This document shows, one piece after another, positions 23,354 through 34,286 of a stretch of 64,000 bases of DNA; the first letter of the stretch is position 1, and each line of letters starts with the position of its first letter. Below the pieces are notes generated by a model. That model was not told the origin of the DNA and made no database searches. It saw only the letters and a list, made by a program, of their open reading frames with translations. This DNA comes from Aphrophora alni. Taxonomy: Eukaryota > Arthropoda > Insecta > Hemiptera > Aphrophoridae. The stretch spans positions 75,065,718 to 75,129,717 of the forward strand of contig OY740765.1 of the NCBI GenBank assembly GCA_963513935.1, given 5' to 3'. The position numbers and the translations under genes are program-made.

Positions 23354-24646
23354 TTAATCCATTGATGAATCTAAATATTGTGTTTTCATTTTAATTCTTA
23401 CAGGTGATGGAATACAATGTTTATTTGTAACTATATTATTAACATAACTTACTACTTGTGCAAGCGTTCTACCCTTAATAGTTTTTTCTTCCTCCCATAC
23501 TTGTTTAATTTCTTTTCTTGAAGGTTTTGTATTTAATATAAAATATTTAGCAAACCTTTTGTAAATTGTCTCTTTCTCTGCAACAGACCATCTAACTCTC
23601 ACACAACGTATTTTCGGCGGTGTTACAGAGAGAGAGGTTATATCAAATTCATTTCCTTCCTCCTCCCCAGAAATAAATTCCGAGTCACTGCTTTTTCCAC
23701 TGGTGTTAAACTCTTCAGCTTCAGGTTTTTGAGATGGTAGAGAAGCTAATGTAACAGTTGAAGGTCTATATTCAGTCATCTGAATAAGTGTGTGCCCTAC
23801 AACTGCTTTCTGCATCAATTGCAAAGGCATTTCATAATAATTTTCGTGAGTTGACAAATCATGGCCTAAAAATTTTGCCAATCTTTTAGTGTAAGTATCA
23901 TTTCTTTGGTGCAGTTGTGATGATGTGGCAGCATGGTGTATAAGCCCAGTTGCAATGAAATGTTCTGGTTTTTGTAGGTTAGCTTTACTTTTAAGCTCTC
24001 TCAATATTACAGTACCATCAAATTTTTCTGTTTTACCTGGTCGTCCAAAAAGTAATTCACTTTTCACACCAATTTTGTCTCTGACTTGCAACAAAACATC
24101 AATTCCTTTCTTCATGGCTTTGGTCAGCAAAACGGGCACTTTCTTTTTATTTTTATTTGCTGCAATATAAAAAATTGATAATTCTTTCCCAGTTTTTTTT
24201 TCTTCTTCTGTTAATGCAGTTTCATCTAATAAGCCATAATCACAGTTTTGATCAACAGTTTTATAATTTGTCAATGTTATATCAACTACTTCACCTGGTC
24301 TTCGCCTATTGAGCATAATAATGAAGACAAATAATGTTTTAGCTAGGTCTTCATATGCTTTTTCATTGGGAAGAAGTTGAAGCTGTTTTATTCCATAATT
24401 ACATTTTTCATTTAGGTATTTATTGAATAGCCTAATGTCTTCAGGTTCAGGAAGAATATCTTCCTTGACTACTTTCTGTTTCCTTCTACTTTTTTCACAA
24501 TTTGTGCTGACCTCAGAAGCCCAATCTTTTCGCATTAAATGTTGAAAATCACTGATTTTGCATATTATTTTTTTCTCATCAATTGTAAGAGAAGAGTTTT
24601 TTATTGCATCTGAAGATATTTTTGTTTTGTGAACAGATTTTTGCAT
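23354..24646 (-). CDS. Tyrosine-recombinase-like protein with C-terminal SANT/Myb-like domain (430 codons)
   Basis: This is the longest intact protein in the window apart from the LINE. Residues about 35-290 match a large, poorly characterised animal family with a tyrosine-recombinase fold. Box I is MLNRRRPGEV (residues 111-120, catalytic Arg). The later blocks are KVPVLLTKAM, LGHDLSTHENYY (His262, Tyr270/271 as candidate nucleophile) and LMQKA. The family's second Arg block (LR-x-H-x-AT) reads LIHHAAT at 235-241, so the second catalytic Arg is Ile and strand transfer is doubtful. Residues 300-345 are acidic and low in complexity. Residues about 347-405 (RWSVAEKETIYKRFAKYF...VSYVNNI) form the SANT/Myb-like module usual in this family. 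The zinc fingers expected upstream are found in other frames at 25038-24650. The ATG at 24646 may be only the first Met after a frameshift. It is either a recently broken mobile gene or a shortened surviving protein. Confidence 0.75.
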   Translation of the reverse strand: MQKSVHKTKISSDAIKNSSLTIDEKKIICKISDFQHLMRKDWASEVSTNCEKSRRKQKVVKEDILPEPEDIRLFNKYLNEKCNYGIKQLQLLPNEKAYEDLAKTLFVFIIMLNRRRPGEVVDITLTNYKTVDQNCDYGLLDETALTEEEKKTGKELSIFYIAANKNKKKVPVLLTKAMKKGIDVLLQVRDKIGVKSELLFGRPGKTEKFDGTVILRELKSKANLQKPEHFIATGLIHHAATSSQLHQRNDTYTKRLAKFLGHDLSTHENYYEMPLQLMQKAVVGHTLIQMTEYRPSTVTLASLPSQKPEAEEFNTSGKSSDSEFISGEEEGNEFDITSLSVTPPKIRCVRVRWSVAEKETIYKRFAKYFILNTKPSRKEIKQVWEEEKTIKGRTLAQVVSYVNNIVTNKHCIPSPVRIKMKTQYLDSSMD

Positions 24647-25038
24647 GCTTGTAGAGATTTTCTCTCTTAAAAAATCCTAAACAATGTTTGCAAATATTAT
24701 GGCTAAAATTGCTTATTTCAAAATTAATTGATTTGATCTTTTGACAGGTATTAATTTAGATTGTTTTAAGTTATTTATTACATCTAGATTAAATATATGG
24801 TTTCCTTTTTTCTTAGGCAATTTGTTATCTTGGCTCGTTTCATTTTTCTTTTTTTGAATTTTCATCTGATATCGAAATATATTCTCTCACCCTTTCTTCT
24901 TCTGGATGTTGCGTTGTGAGGTGGCGACTATATTAGTAATCATCTTAAAACAATAAGGACAGCAGTTCCTTTGCTTTCTTTGCTTGATTACAATTTTTGT
25001 TTGGTTTTTGTATGGTAGGCACCGAGCACAAGTATTAC
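24647..25038 (-). pseudogene. Zinc-finger part of the recombinase-like gene, frameshifted
   Basis: The segment starts after an acceptor (TTGCAGAG) that keeps phase with the preceding exon. The first frame gives CARCLPY...NCCPYCFKMITNI. The next frame gives RHLTTQHPEEERVREYIS, completing a C2H2 finger. A third frame gives KKKGNHIFNLDVINNLKQSK and LIPVKRS, and another gives CKHCLGFFKRENLYKHAKIC, a second finger. In relatives these blocks form one continuous N-terminal region in this order, so at least three frame slips have accumulated within 390 bp. The next segment (430-codon frame) is open, so the damage is confined to the 5' half. The family normally has a further block of roughly 100 residues between the last finger and the LMRKDW motif; it seems deleted here. 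Confidence 0.72.
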
Positions 25039-25225
25039 CTCTGCAATCCAAAATAAAACATCAAAATTATTAGTTCAGTATGCCATATTACCATTATTTT
25101 GGGTAAGAAGGTGATTCTTTTTTTAAAATACAGAGATATAATAATAAAAGATTTCATTTACATTTTTATAATTTTTTTTAATACTAATGTTTTTAATGAT
25201 CAGCATTTTCTAAGACAACACTTAC

Positions 25226-25391
25226 CCAAATCAGCAACATCATTTTTTTCAACAAAAATCATTTCATTATCAGGATCAACCATTGCATTTTCATTTGTAG
25301 TATCAACATCAATAATTTCCTCAACGGTACTATGTACATTTAAGCTCTCGTAAAAAGTGATTTCATTATCAGTGAAGCCATTGTTTGACGC
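25226..25391 (-). CDS. Internal exon of the recombinase-like gene (acidic N-terminal part)
   Basis: It is bounded by an acceptor TTATTTTTAG before 25391 and a donor G/GTAAGTG after 25226. It encodes ASNNGFTDNEITFYESLNVH and then an Asp/Glu-rich stretch to DVADL, with no stop. It begins in phase 0 and ends with one base of the next codon, which joins in frame to the exon at 25038. The joining phases and clean splice sites support a real gene structure. Confidence 0.65.
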
Positions 25392-25979
25392 CTAAAAATA
25401 AAACACATGATTGACAAAAATTTTATTTAACATAACTATATGGTTCTAATATTTGATTTCAGATGTTTCTAAAATTTAATCATTTTTTGTTTGACAGTTC
25501 AAGCAGGAGTTTACAAAAGTTTCAGTTGTATTTTCTAAAACTAAAATTTTTTCAAACTTGCATTATTTTCTTTGTAAAACTAAGTGTTTTTCTTTTTCAT
25601 CACAAGAATTAAATCAACAAACAATATATGTTATGAAACAATTTTATTAATAAATAATATTAACAATTAAGAGAGAAAATTGGTAATTATGGAGTGTACT
25701 TGCCGTAATGATTTAAGTAGGATATGTTTTTAAACTTATAATATTTACCTTAAAATGTAATTATTCACATCATTTTAGGTGATGCTAGAACATTTTCAAT
25801 GCATAAAAACAATATTTTCACTCCTAAATAACACTTTTAAAAGTAAGAATTCCAGCTCTTTCTAGGTTACCGCATATGCTTAAAGCAATACATATCTCAC
25901 ATTAATACGACATATTTGTTTTTACCATGATATATATATATATATATATATATACCTGGCCAGACCTTTTATTAGGTCT

Positions 25980-26042
<63 letters not shown>

Positions 26043-26694
26043 ACAAACACTGTTATAAAATCCATAAAACATATTTTATTACCAATCATTCATTGCATAA
26101 CATACGCAAACAAGACGTAGCGACCATTACTCACTTTAGAAGGAGGACAAAGCTGTATTTAGTACTTCTAAAATGTGTTATTTAAGAGTGAAAATATTGT
26201 TTGTGTGCATTGAAAATGTTCTAACATCACCTAAAAGTATCTGTAGATTACATGTTAATGTTTAAAAAGAATATTATAAGTTTTTAAAAAACAACCTACC
26301 TAAATCGTTACAGCATGTACACTCCATAATTACCAAAATATTAATAGCCTATAATATAAAAACAAACATGGACTTTTTTAATCACACACAAGTATGTCTT
26401 AATGATAATTAAGTATAACTTAATGAATTTTTAAAATACCTTATAAATAATCAAGAAAAGATTTAAGAAGTGAAAATTATGTTCAATTAAAGTGGCTAAA
26501 GTATGGATACAAATTTTGACTCCTCGGCACACAAATAAAAGAGGAAAGCCCGCAAAATTCGCCTATAGATATAAATGCTACCATAGTGTCAGACTATTGG
26601 AGTTAAATTTTATACTAAAATCGGGTTACTACTAATTAATTAACATAGAGGTCTAAGAATATTTGTTATTATGTATAAAATTAACATATCTTAC
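25392..26694. other. Putative intron, with two (TA)n runs and a 30-bp remnant between
   Basis: This lies between two phase-compatible exons. The (TA)n-bounded remnant at 25930-26039 is listed separately. No other coding sequence is seen. Confidence 0.45.
25930..26039. repeat. Two (TA)n runs flanking a 30-bp inverted motif
   Basis: Between (TA)n runs of about 22 and 58 bp lies CCTGGCCAGACCTTTTATTA and then GGTCTTG. AGACCT...AGGTCT is an inverted pair matching the two termini of the 14.9-kb insertion, whose ends also lie next to (TA)n. This looks like a nearly complete deletion derivative of that element. Confidence 0.65.
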
Positions 26695-26786
26695 CTCTAT
26701 ATATGGAGATGTCGGAATAACCTCATATACACCTTCCTCCAATGATACATTGGACAAACTATTTGCAAATAATACTCTTTTAACTC
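26695..26786 (-). CDS. Upstream exon of the recombinase-like gene
   Basis: The acceptor TTATTTTAG precedes 26786 and the donor GAG/GTAAGA follows 26695. After two leading bases it reads VKRVLFANSLSNVSLEEGVY to SPYIE, ending on a full codon in phase with the exon at 25391. The first exon with the start codon was not identified. A splice-bounded segment at about 26986-27040 begins with an ATG but its phase does not fit. Confidence 0.55.
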
Positions 26787-29149
26787 CTAAAATAAAAAAC
26801 ACACATATTAAGTTTTTCATAATAATAAAGTAGGAGGGTGGGGCTATGTTAAAAATTTAGCATACTTGTTATTTCGGTAATTCTGGAAATCTGGTCATAC
26901 TTTCTAGTATAAAACCTTATTTGCTGATAATTTGAGAGTTTTTGTTGCAGCCTATATGTAAATTAGGTTTTGAATAATAGTTTACCTGTCATCGTTTTTT
27001 TGCATTTTTAAACTGTGGCGTGAATGCATTTTCAGTTTTCTGAAATTAAAGGTATATTATCATAAATTTTAACTTTAAGTACATTAACTTAACAATAAAT
27101 ACTTATACCTAACGCTAAAAATATATGATACATTATTAATTTGCTTAAAATACACGATGGTTTAAAGTTGTTCTAAAACACTCCCTACATTAAGCTATCC
27201 ACTATTTTTCTGATAGACAAAACACAATTAAGTTAATATGTTTATATATAATTTATCGAAATAGAGGTTAATTTTATAGGCTAAATAATTAATTTGAGAT
27301 AATATACCAATGTGTAAGTTAGTGACAAGAGACTAGGCTATTTAAACCAAATTAAGTATACTTTGAAAATCATTGCGGGATGACTTGTCAGCTGTAGGCT
27401 TGTCATTTTGAAATCGTTCAAATATTTTGAATTTAAAGAACATAATGACCTTTATGGTAGGGACATAACTTCTCATCTGTAGCCTGTTATTATGAAAACG
27501 TTCAAATATTTTGAATTTAATGAATATAATGCCCTCAAAGTGAAATGATAACAATAGAAATAAACCGAGACATTTTATTTGAGCAGTAGTTGCTTATAGT
27601 CACTGATAAAATTAACACCAATACAGTATATTTTACTGTACACATTTGAAATAAAACAAACTAAAACATTAATACTTTACCAAGTGTTCAAATTTACAGT
27701 TTCAGGCTATGATAATTCCAAGGGTTTTTGGTTTTTCAGCATAAACAATTTTTTAGCAGCTCTCAATGATAATCAAAACTGTGTGTATTTATACCAATGC
27801 AGGAATTAATGTATTGATGTGTATTAATGATCTTCATAGAAGACATTGTATTTTGCTACACATTTCGGAGAATACAAATAATCTCTCATTATAAAATGAC
27901 TAGAGCCTAAATCTGGAATTAACCTCACCCATCGATTTCTTAATTAGACATAGATTATTAAGAATCTCAAGTAGGCCTATCAGTTAGCAGACATTCCTGG
28001 AAGACAAAACAATTTTGTAAATACCTTATCTAACCTATCGTAGTTGTAAACAGTCCTAGTTATAGTTCCAATGAGGGATTTGAGGCTGCTGCTACTTCAT
28101 AAAATTAGTAAATCCTTTGTCAATGTGACTTATTTAAATTTAATTAGAATTCGGATAGTATTAGAAAGCCTCCAAATTGTATAATTAACATAAGCAATGG
28201 CCATGTTGAGACTAGACTAACTCTGCCTGCAATGTAAATGGTAATTATGTCATGAAATAGTTCCATTTGAAATTTCCTAAAATTGTTAGCCTGTTCAATA
28301 AACTTACTACAACTTAATATTCCTTGATTTTAATCATAAAATAGGTAGTAGAAAATAAATATTTAGGCTATCTACCTACAAATTTGATGGCAGGTAAAAC
28401 CTTACATATTTCCAGAAATAGTAAAATAGGCCTGAATAGTTTGTTGTACTAAAATATGTTAATAACTAACCAATAAGCTATTACAATAATTCCTTCTTTT
28501 TTTCAAAATACTAGAACAGACTATTGACACCTCAGTTAAAAAGGGGACAACCTAGTAAAATAAATAACCTATTTAAATTGTTTTCCTTAAGGCTCAAAAT
28601 AAGCACGTGATTAATCTTTAATTGACATGTTTTAGTAATTTTCTCTAAAAACAAACACACAATAAAATAATTAACCTAACTTATTCTTATGGTGATAAGT
28701 GTAAACTAATAAACGTAACATTACCTGATTTTTTTTAAGGCCATATTCATTAACAATCGTGTTCTCTTCTTTACCTATCCATCATCCATTTTTTTTTTTT
28801 AAACAGCCAAACCAAACCAGATACTAGTCAACGGATTTCACAGTCATATTTCACTGATATTGAAAAGTAACAATATCAGTTATAACAGATACCGCAATGT
28901 CACAGATATTTTCATCTCTAACCATACAACATTAGTTAGGTAACGTCTCGATAATACGTTACAAAGAATACTATTTATTATTCATACTGGGGATTTAAAA
29001 ACACCATTACAATATAGTGAATCTTGTATACTAATGCATGAAATCGAACTCTTTATTAGTCTTTATATATAAACGATATATATACGAGCTTGAAAGACTA
29101 ATGCAGCATTTCCAGCTCTGAAAACGAGATTGAATACATGCAAATACGT

Positions 29150-29153
<4 letters not shown>
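26787..29153. other. AT-rich sequence without recognisable gene
   Basis: The minus-strand frame near 27342-27554 contains a short duplicated phrase (FKFKIFERFQN-like, twice), reflecting a local duplication of about 110 bp (ATTTTGAATTTAA at about 27424 and 27508). Nothing else was recognised. The 5' exon(s) of the recombinase-like gene could lie here. Confidence 0.4.

Positions 29154-29206
<53 letters not shown>
29152..29206. repeat. (TA)n microsatellite
   Basis: About 54 bp of alternating AT. No terminal motif of the large insertion is seen beside it. Confidence 0.95.
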
Positions 29207-29210
<4 letters not shown>

Positions 29211-29454
29211 TTATTTACAAAATGGTACAAATAAAAAAAATTTAAAGCACTGTAATGCCATTTGATATTTTAATAAATTTTAACTATCTACCACCGTACA
29301 AATTTTTGATCATTATATTTCTGTTACAGCATCATTTCAGAGAACAATGTCTCTGTCTTTATGCTTAACTTTTTTTAATCAATAACGAAAAAAAAATTAA
29401 AATTAAATTTTTTATATTGATTGTAGAATTTAACTGAAATTAAACATTTTTATG

Positions 29455-29525
29455 ATGGTAGATGGCAAAAACCGGATTAAGCGAAGTCCGGACTAACAGG
29501 GTCTGGATTAATGGGGATTATTGTA
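29455..29525. mobile_element. Possible pogo/Tigger terminal fragment
   Basis: The stretch with AACCGGATTAAGCGAAGTCC and then GGACTAACAGGGTCTGGATT resembles the sub-terminal GTCCGGATTAA-type sequences of Tigger elements. No opposite end was found. Confidence 0.4.
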
Positions 29526-29973
29526 TGTTAGTTTTACCAAAAAATCTATATTGTATCTTTCCTCTTCAAGAAAAGTGTATGGAATTTCAAATGTACAGGA
29601 CAAGACATTGCAATGAGAGGATTACACAATGTCCTTTAGATGTCTTTCCTGCCATCGGATCAATATATCAATTATCCATTTCTAAAATCATCTCGGGAAA
29701 ATTTCATTTCAGTGATTATGTTGGAATATTTCACACAGTTTGGGAACTACTGGGGTAAACGATGTCTATGATTTTTGCTCAGCTGTTCTTTATAAAATAC
29801 ATTTCTTTATTATACATGATTTATACTTTTTTTAGCAATATTATCACAAACCAACAGAAAACTAATAATAATGATACACTGCTAAAAGAAATGTGGGGGT
29901 ATTATCAAAAGTATTCATTTCAATAGAAAACATTTTATTTTATCATTTCTTGCAATAAACTAAAACCCCATTT
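29526..29973. other. Sequence without recognisable gene
   Basis: The plus-strand frame 29462-29758 runs through the Tigger-like fragment and shows no family features. It is judged a chance frame. Confidence 0.45.
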
Positions 29974-31016
29974 CCCTAGAACTGTCAATTGTTTAAAAAT
30001 TAATAAAATATATTATTTTTATACAAAACCTTACTTATAAGATATCATTTTTTCACAGAAAGATGCGTAGAATTTATCTATGTAAAAAACATTTTTTTAA
30101 ATTATATGAAACAGTTTTGGAGTAAGTATGTTAAGTGTCAAAAAATGAAGTTAACATTTCTCAGAAAAACCTGTATCATCCAAAATCAATAGGTTACCAC
30201 TTTTTTTCAAGATATACAAAAGTTTTGTATAATATTTGTGAATATAAGTAAAAAGAAAAAAATTAATTTGTAACATTTTCATTAAAAAAATTTTTTTTTT
30301 TTACAAAAATAGGTAAAATGTTAGGCCTAATTTGAAAAAATCACCAAAAATTGTAATATTATGGAAAACACAACTTCTATATATCATTATATTCAGAAAC
30401 GTGCATAGAATTTAGTTGTGTAGTGAAAAAAAAAAAATTATATAGAAAATTTTGAGTCAAAAAATCGTCCGGTGGCGGAGGCACAAATTGCACTGAAAAG
30501 GTAATGTACACCATACAATATTTTTTTTCAAGTATTACTAGAGATTTGTAATATATTTGTGGATAAAAGTTGATAAAAAAATAATTAATTTGTTACATTT
30601 AAAAAAAAGAAAAAGTTTTACGAAAAAAGGTAAAATGTTAGGCCTAATTTGAAAAAATCACAAAAAATAGTAATATTATGCAAAACACAACTTCAAATTA
30701 TCATTTCCTTCAGAAAGGTGCATAGAATTTAGTTGTGTAGTGAAAAAAAAATTATATATAAAAAATTTTGAGTTATTATTTCAGGAATCAAAGAATCGTC
30801 CGGTGGCCGATGCAGAAATGCACAGAAAAGGTAATGTACACCATACAAAATATATTTTTTTGAATTTTTTTCAAGTATTACTAGAGATTTGTAATATATT
30901 TGTGGATAAAAGTTGCTAAAAAGGAAAATCAATTTATAAAATTTTCATTAGACAAAATTAATTTTATATCTAAATAAATGGAAATTTGCTAAAAAAGTTA
31001 GAGCAGATATAACATA

Positions 31017-32315
31017 TGTAAGAGTTTATAGGTTAATTTCTTTAAAAATATAAAACGCTAATTATTTAACTTGTGAATTTATTAATTATTGCATCAATTA
31101 TGAATTTTAAATAAAGGGATTCAGAGTTCAGGCTCCAATCTGTACTTACCAGGCTAGTTTCCGTGACACGTGGATGCCAGGATATACTCAATGATTTTTT
31201 ACTCACTCATATTCAATTATAGAAAACTTCTTTTATATTTAAATTCTTTTGATTCATAAATTGAAATAACATTTTGTTGGTAAACACACTATACTAAACA
31301 TATATACATCATAAATACAAAAATAATATATATCCTTAAAAAACACATGTAAAACTTACATTTTTTAAATCTGGACTTCTGTCCATACTTCTAACACTTG
31401 ATTTCGTAACTTTCACAAAATTAGATTTAAATTTTTACTCACACATCGTGTCAAAAACTTGTTCAGTGATAACAACCCTTTTTATAAAAAAAAAGAAAAC
31501 AAAATTTACTGTATTAAGTCATCAACCTTATGCCTTGAATCGCTCCATCTCGAAGGAACGCAGAGCGTTCAGAAGGCACGTCTACTCGCTAAGAAAGCCA
31601 AGCTGGAAGAGATTTGGGTTGTCTCGCCGAAACGAAACGCCCACTGAATAACATGGCGAGCATTGGACCAATTCTTGGAATTCGTTCTTTTCCGTTTGAA
31701 ATTTGCTTCGCCTGTTTTAGTTGCATTGCAACCCGCTGGTATTTCAATTTTACCCTAGAGGGTGTTACATTGTATTGATATAGCGCTTCATTCAATTTAT
31801 TGATTTTAACAATTTGATTTAATTGTTTTTAAAATAAAGTTTTTATGTTTGTTATTAATTGTTTTGATTTTTTATGTGAGATTCCTAATTATTACTATTA
31901 TTTATCTAATTTTAAATTATGATTAATTTATTTTTTAATTTGGTTGGAGATGTCCCATGCTTACAGAAACCCCCTCCTTCGAGATTCGCATTACGCAGTA
32001 ATAAGAATCTCGAAGAAAAAGAACATGGAAGCTGGGACATTCCAACCCCTTGCCACCTCTTACGGAGAACAAGAGTATTTCTAATAACAATGTCGAGAAA
32101 AAAAAATTTTTTATACAATTTAACAATTTCAAAAATGCAAAATATTAAAAGACTATAACACAATAAATCTTGCTAAGTATTACATCGAATTCAAAAACAT
32201 TACAACTTTTTGTAGTGTTACAAATTTTTCAAAGATAATATCATAAATTTTTATCATAATCTTAAATTATGATTAATTTATTTTTTAATTTGGTTGGAGA
32301 TGTCCCATGCTTACA
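31017..32315. mobile_element. TG...CA-ended insertion, possible solo LTR (1.3 kb)
   Basis: Comparison with intact MITE copies shows the host sequence GATATAACATAACCTAT split here, with CATA duplicated on both sides (31013-31016 and 32316-32319). The insert begins TGTAAG and ends CTTACA. TG...CA ends with a 4-bp duplication are typical of LTR retrotransposons, so a solo LTR is the simplest reading. The final 54 bp also occur at 31912-31965, and no LTR-element protein is seen, so a MITE is the alternative. The frames at 31448-31651 and 31589-31795 inside it are unidentified. Confidence 0.6.
31912..32315 (+). repeat. 54-bp exact direct repeats, 350 bp apart
   Basis: Copies at 31912-31965 and 32262-32315 are identical (TTAAATTATGATTAATTTAT through to CATGCTTACA). 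The second ends exactly at the insertion border. Just after the first, a hairpin pairs ATGTCCCATGCTT...CTTCGAGATT with AATCTCGAAG...AGCTGGGACATT (about 31950-32042). Confidence 0.9.
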
Positions 32316-32680
32316 CATAACCTATCCAGAAAGCATTAGATAAGTCTGACAATAACATTCACTCAAAACAATAATACAGATATATAATTTGTGTATACAA
32401 ATTATAATAAATAAATAAACATACCTAACAAAATAAGTTCACAATAACAGAAATAAATCGAGCCATGCATGTAACACTAGGCTGTAGGCACATGTTTTGT
32501 ACAGAAAGCAAGCCTGCGCAAAAAGGTAACTTGCAAGTTGAGAAAGAATAATCTAAAATAACTCTATGATGTAATGGGTTGTACCAACGGAAAAATCTAA
32601 ACTTCATCTTCCTAATACTGTAAAGATCAGTTACAAAAAATCAATGTAAGTAATCGATATTTCCTATTTAGTAAACTGAA

Positions 32681-32710
32681 TCTAATCTAATCTAATCTAA
32701 TCTAATCTAA
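32681..32710 (+). repeat. (TCTAA)6 pentanucleotide run
   Basis: Six perfect TCTAA units sit inside the L arm of the TTAA MITE, replacing sequence present in other copies. It differs by one base from the insect telomere unit (CCTAA) but is short and interstitial. Confidence 0.9.
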
Positions 32711-32836
32711 TGCATCTACGGAACATTAGCTTTCCAATGGTATTTTATTTATTGCGATTGGACCATTGTAAGTGGGCGAATTGTTGAATTACAAATACTT
32801 GTTTTAGGGTCGATGAACGACTGACGGATGGGTTAA

Positions 32837-33837
32837 ATATAGTTTTTTTAAATTTCTTATGTGAATTTTTTTACAATTATTTAAAACTATGGGAGACCCA
32901 GTGTGTTTCACACGACAACTCCCATTCTCGCTGTGCTTGTAAATCACTGGTCATTTATTAAAATGTCCTATCGGAGGAAATAAAAACTTTGCAATTACAT
33001 AATCTATTATTAATATGGTTTATTTGGACATTTGCCATCATTTGTGTATAGAAAATTAATACATATAATATAATAAAACCTAGGGCTATTATCAAAGCCA
33101 ATAGTAATGCAATGTTTTAAACGATTCCCCTGTATAATTCCTTAGTGTCGATATTATTCAGTGTGTTCACAGACAATGATAAGTGGGAATTATGTAGGAA
33201 TATTTGTCATCAGGAAGAAAGTGGGAATTTTGCCAAGAAAAAGGGAATTTGAAAATAAGCATTTATTACAAAAGAATTTATTAAACAATGAAATAACAAA
33301 CATCACGGATTCAGACATCCGCTTAGTAACCAGTTGGTAGGTTTTGGCTCTTTCCTTTACACTTTGGGGATTTTTGTTTTCCTAACAGTCGGGCAGCAAA
33401 ACGGAATACAGAACACTCTTGCTGATACTTTAACCGTGATTGTAAATGTAAATTCATTACAAGTATTGTGCTATCCATCTTCAATAACTGAGATAATAAA
33501 GTGTTTTTCATTTTTTATTATTGTGTTTTAATTTAACTAATAGTTTATACTAATTCACTCATGATTGAATTTGTCTTCTATAACAAACTAGCATTTAGCC
33601 TAACAAATGTTCGGTTTTAACCTTTTTTTTCTTAATAACATTGAAAATAATTGTATTAATCTAAACACAATAGCAGTTTCTCCACAGACTGCCAAATCGA
33701 GCCGAGACTTCCTGAAAAGGAATAATAGTAACCCGAATTAGTTAACCAATCATGAAAACTGACTGATTCACATTTGGCATGAATATACATGCCCTAGAAT
33801 CGTCTCCTATAAAATTGGCCCATGTTGTTCAATTTTA
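32837..33837. other. Sequence without recognisable gene
   Basis: Overlapping frames on both strands at 33323-33531 have no family features and are judged chance. Confidence 0.4.
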
Positions 33838-34110
33838 ATAGTTTTTTTTTTTTTAATTCATAAAAATAGTAATAGTATGCAAACACAACTTGTTATATAT
33901 CATTTTTCTCAAGAAGGTGAGTAGAATTTATATATGTAATAAAAAAAGTAATTGATGTAAAGGTTTTGGAGTTAGTGTGTTAGGAATCAAAAAATGTTGG
34001 AAAAATGAAGTGAAAATGCCACAGAAAAGCCTATTTATACCATATAACAAATAAAAATTATTATTCAAGATTTACAAAAGTTTTGTAATGTAGTTGTCTT
34101 ACATTTTGGA
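33838..34110 (-). mobile_element. Fragment of TTAA MITE right arm (one monomer)
   Basis: One monomer is recognisable: TATATATCATTTTTCTCAAGAAGG, then GTAGAATTTATATATG, TTTTGGAGTTAGTGTGTTAG and TTACAAAAGTTTTGTAA, the same order as in other copies. Neither terminus is present. Confidence 0.7.
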
Positions 34111-34286
34111 TTGTTGAGTTACCCCGCATAGAAATTCCCTAATTTAAATACGGAAAATCATCCCCTAGTAGGCCATACGCAGGATACTTACTAACAGTGC
34201 CAAATGTTTTCACTTTGCTCAACAAATATATATTTGATTATAATTTTCTGCATATGATGTCAATATGTTCTGTCCAATATATTATG

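Larger units (their letters stand above)
29974..32832 (-). mobile_element. piggyBac-type TTAA MITE, interrupted copy
   Basis: The R end CCCTAGAACTGTCAATTG starts at 29974, although the left flank reads ATTT instead of TTAA. The L end finishes GACGGATGGG at 32832, followed by TTAA (32833-32836). Three monomer landmarks (TAGAATTTA at about 30067, 30409 and 30723) give spacings near 342 and 314 bp. The copy is interrupted at 31017-32315, and part of its L arm is replaced by a (TCTAA)6 run at 32681-32710. Confidence 0.85.

Noticed and set aside
25979..26185. Frame starting in (TA)n giving an Ile-Tyr repeat
   Set aside because: This is a microsatellite artefact.
26986..27040. First exon of the recombinase-like gene
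   Set aside because: An acceptor and donor are present with an ATG between them, but the reading phase does not join the exon at 26786.
29462..29758. 98-codon plus-strand frame
   Set aside because: It runs through a Tigger-like terminal fragment and shows no family block or splice context.
32681..32710. Interstitial telomere repeat
   Set aside because: The unit is TCTAA, not CCTAA, and the run is only 30 bp.
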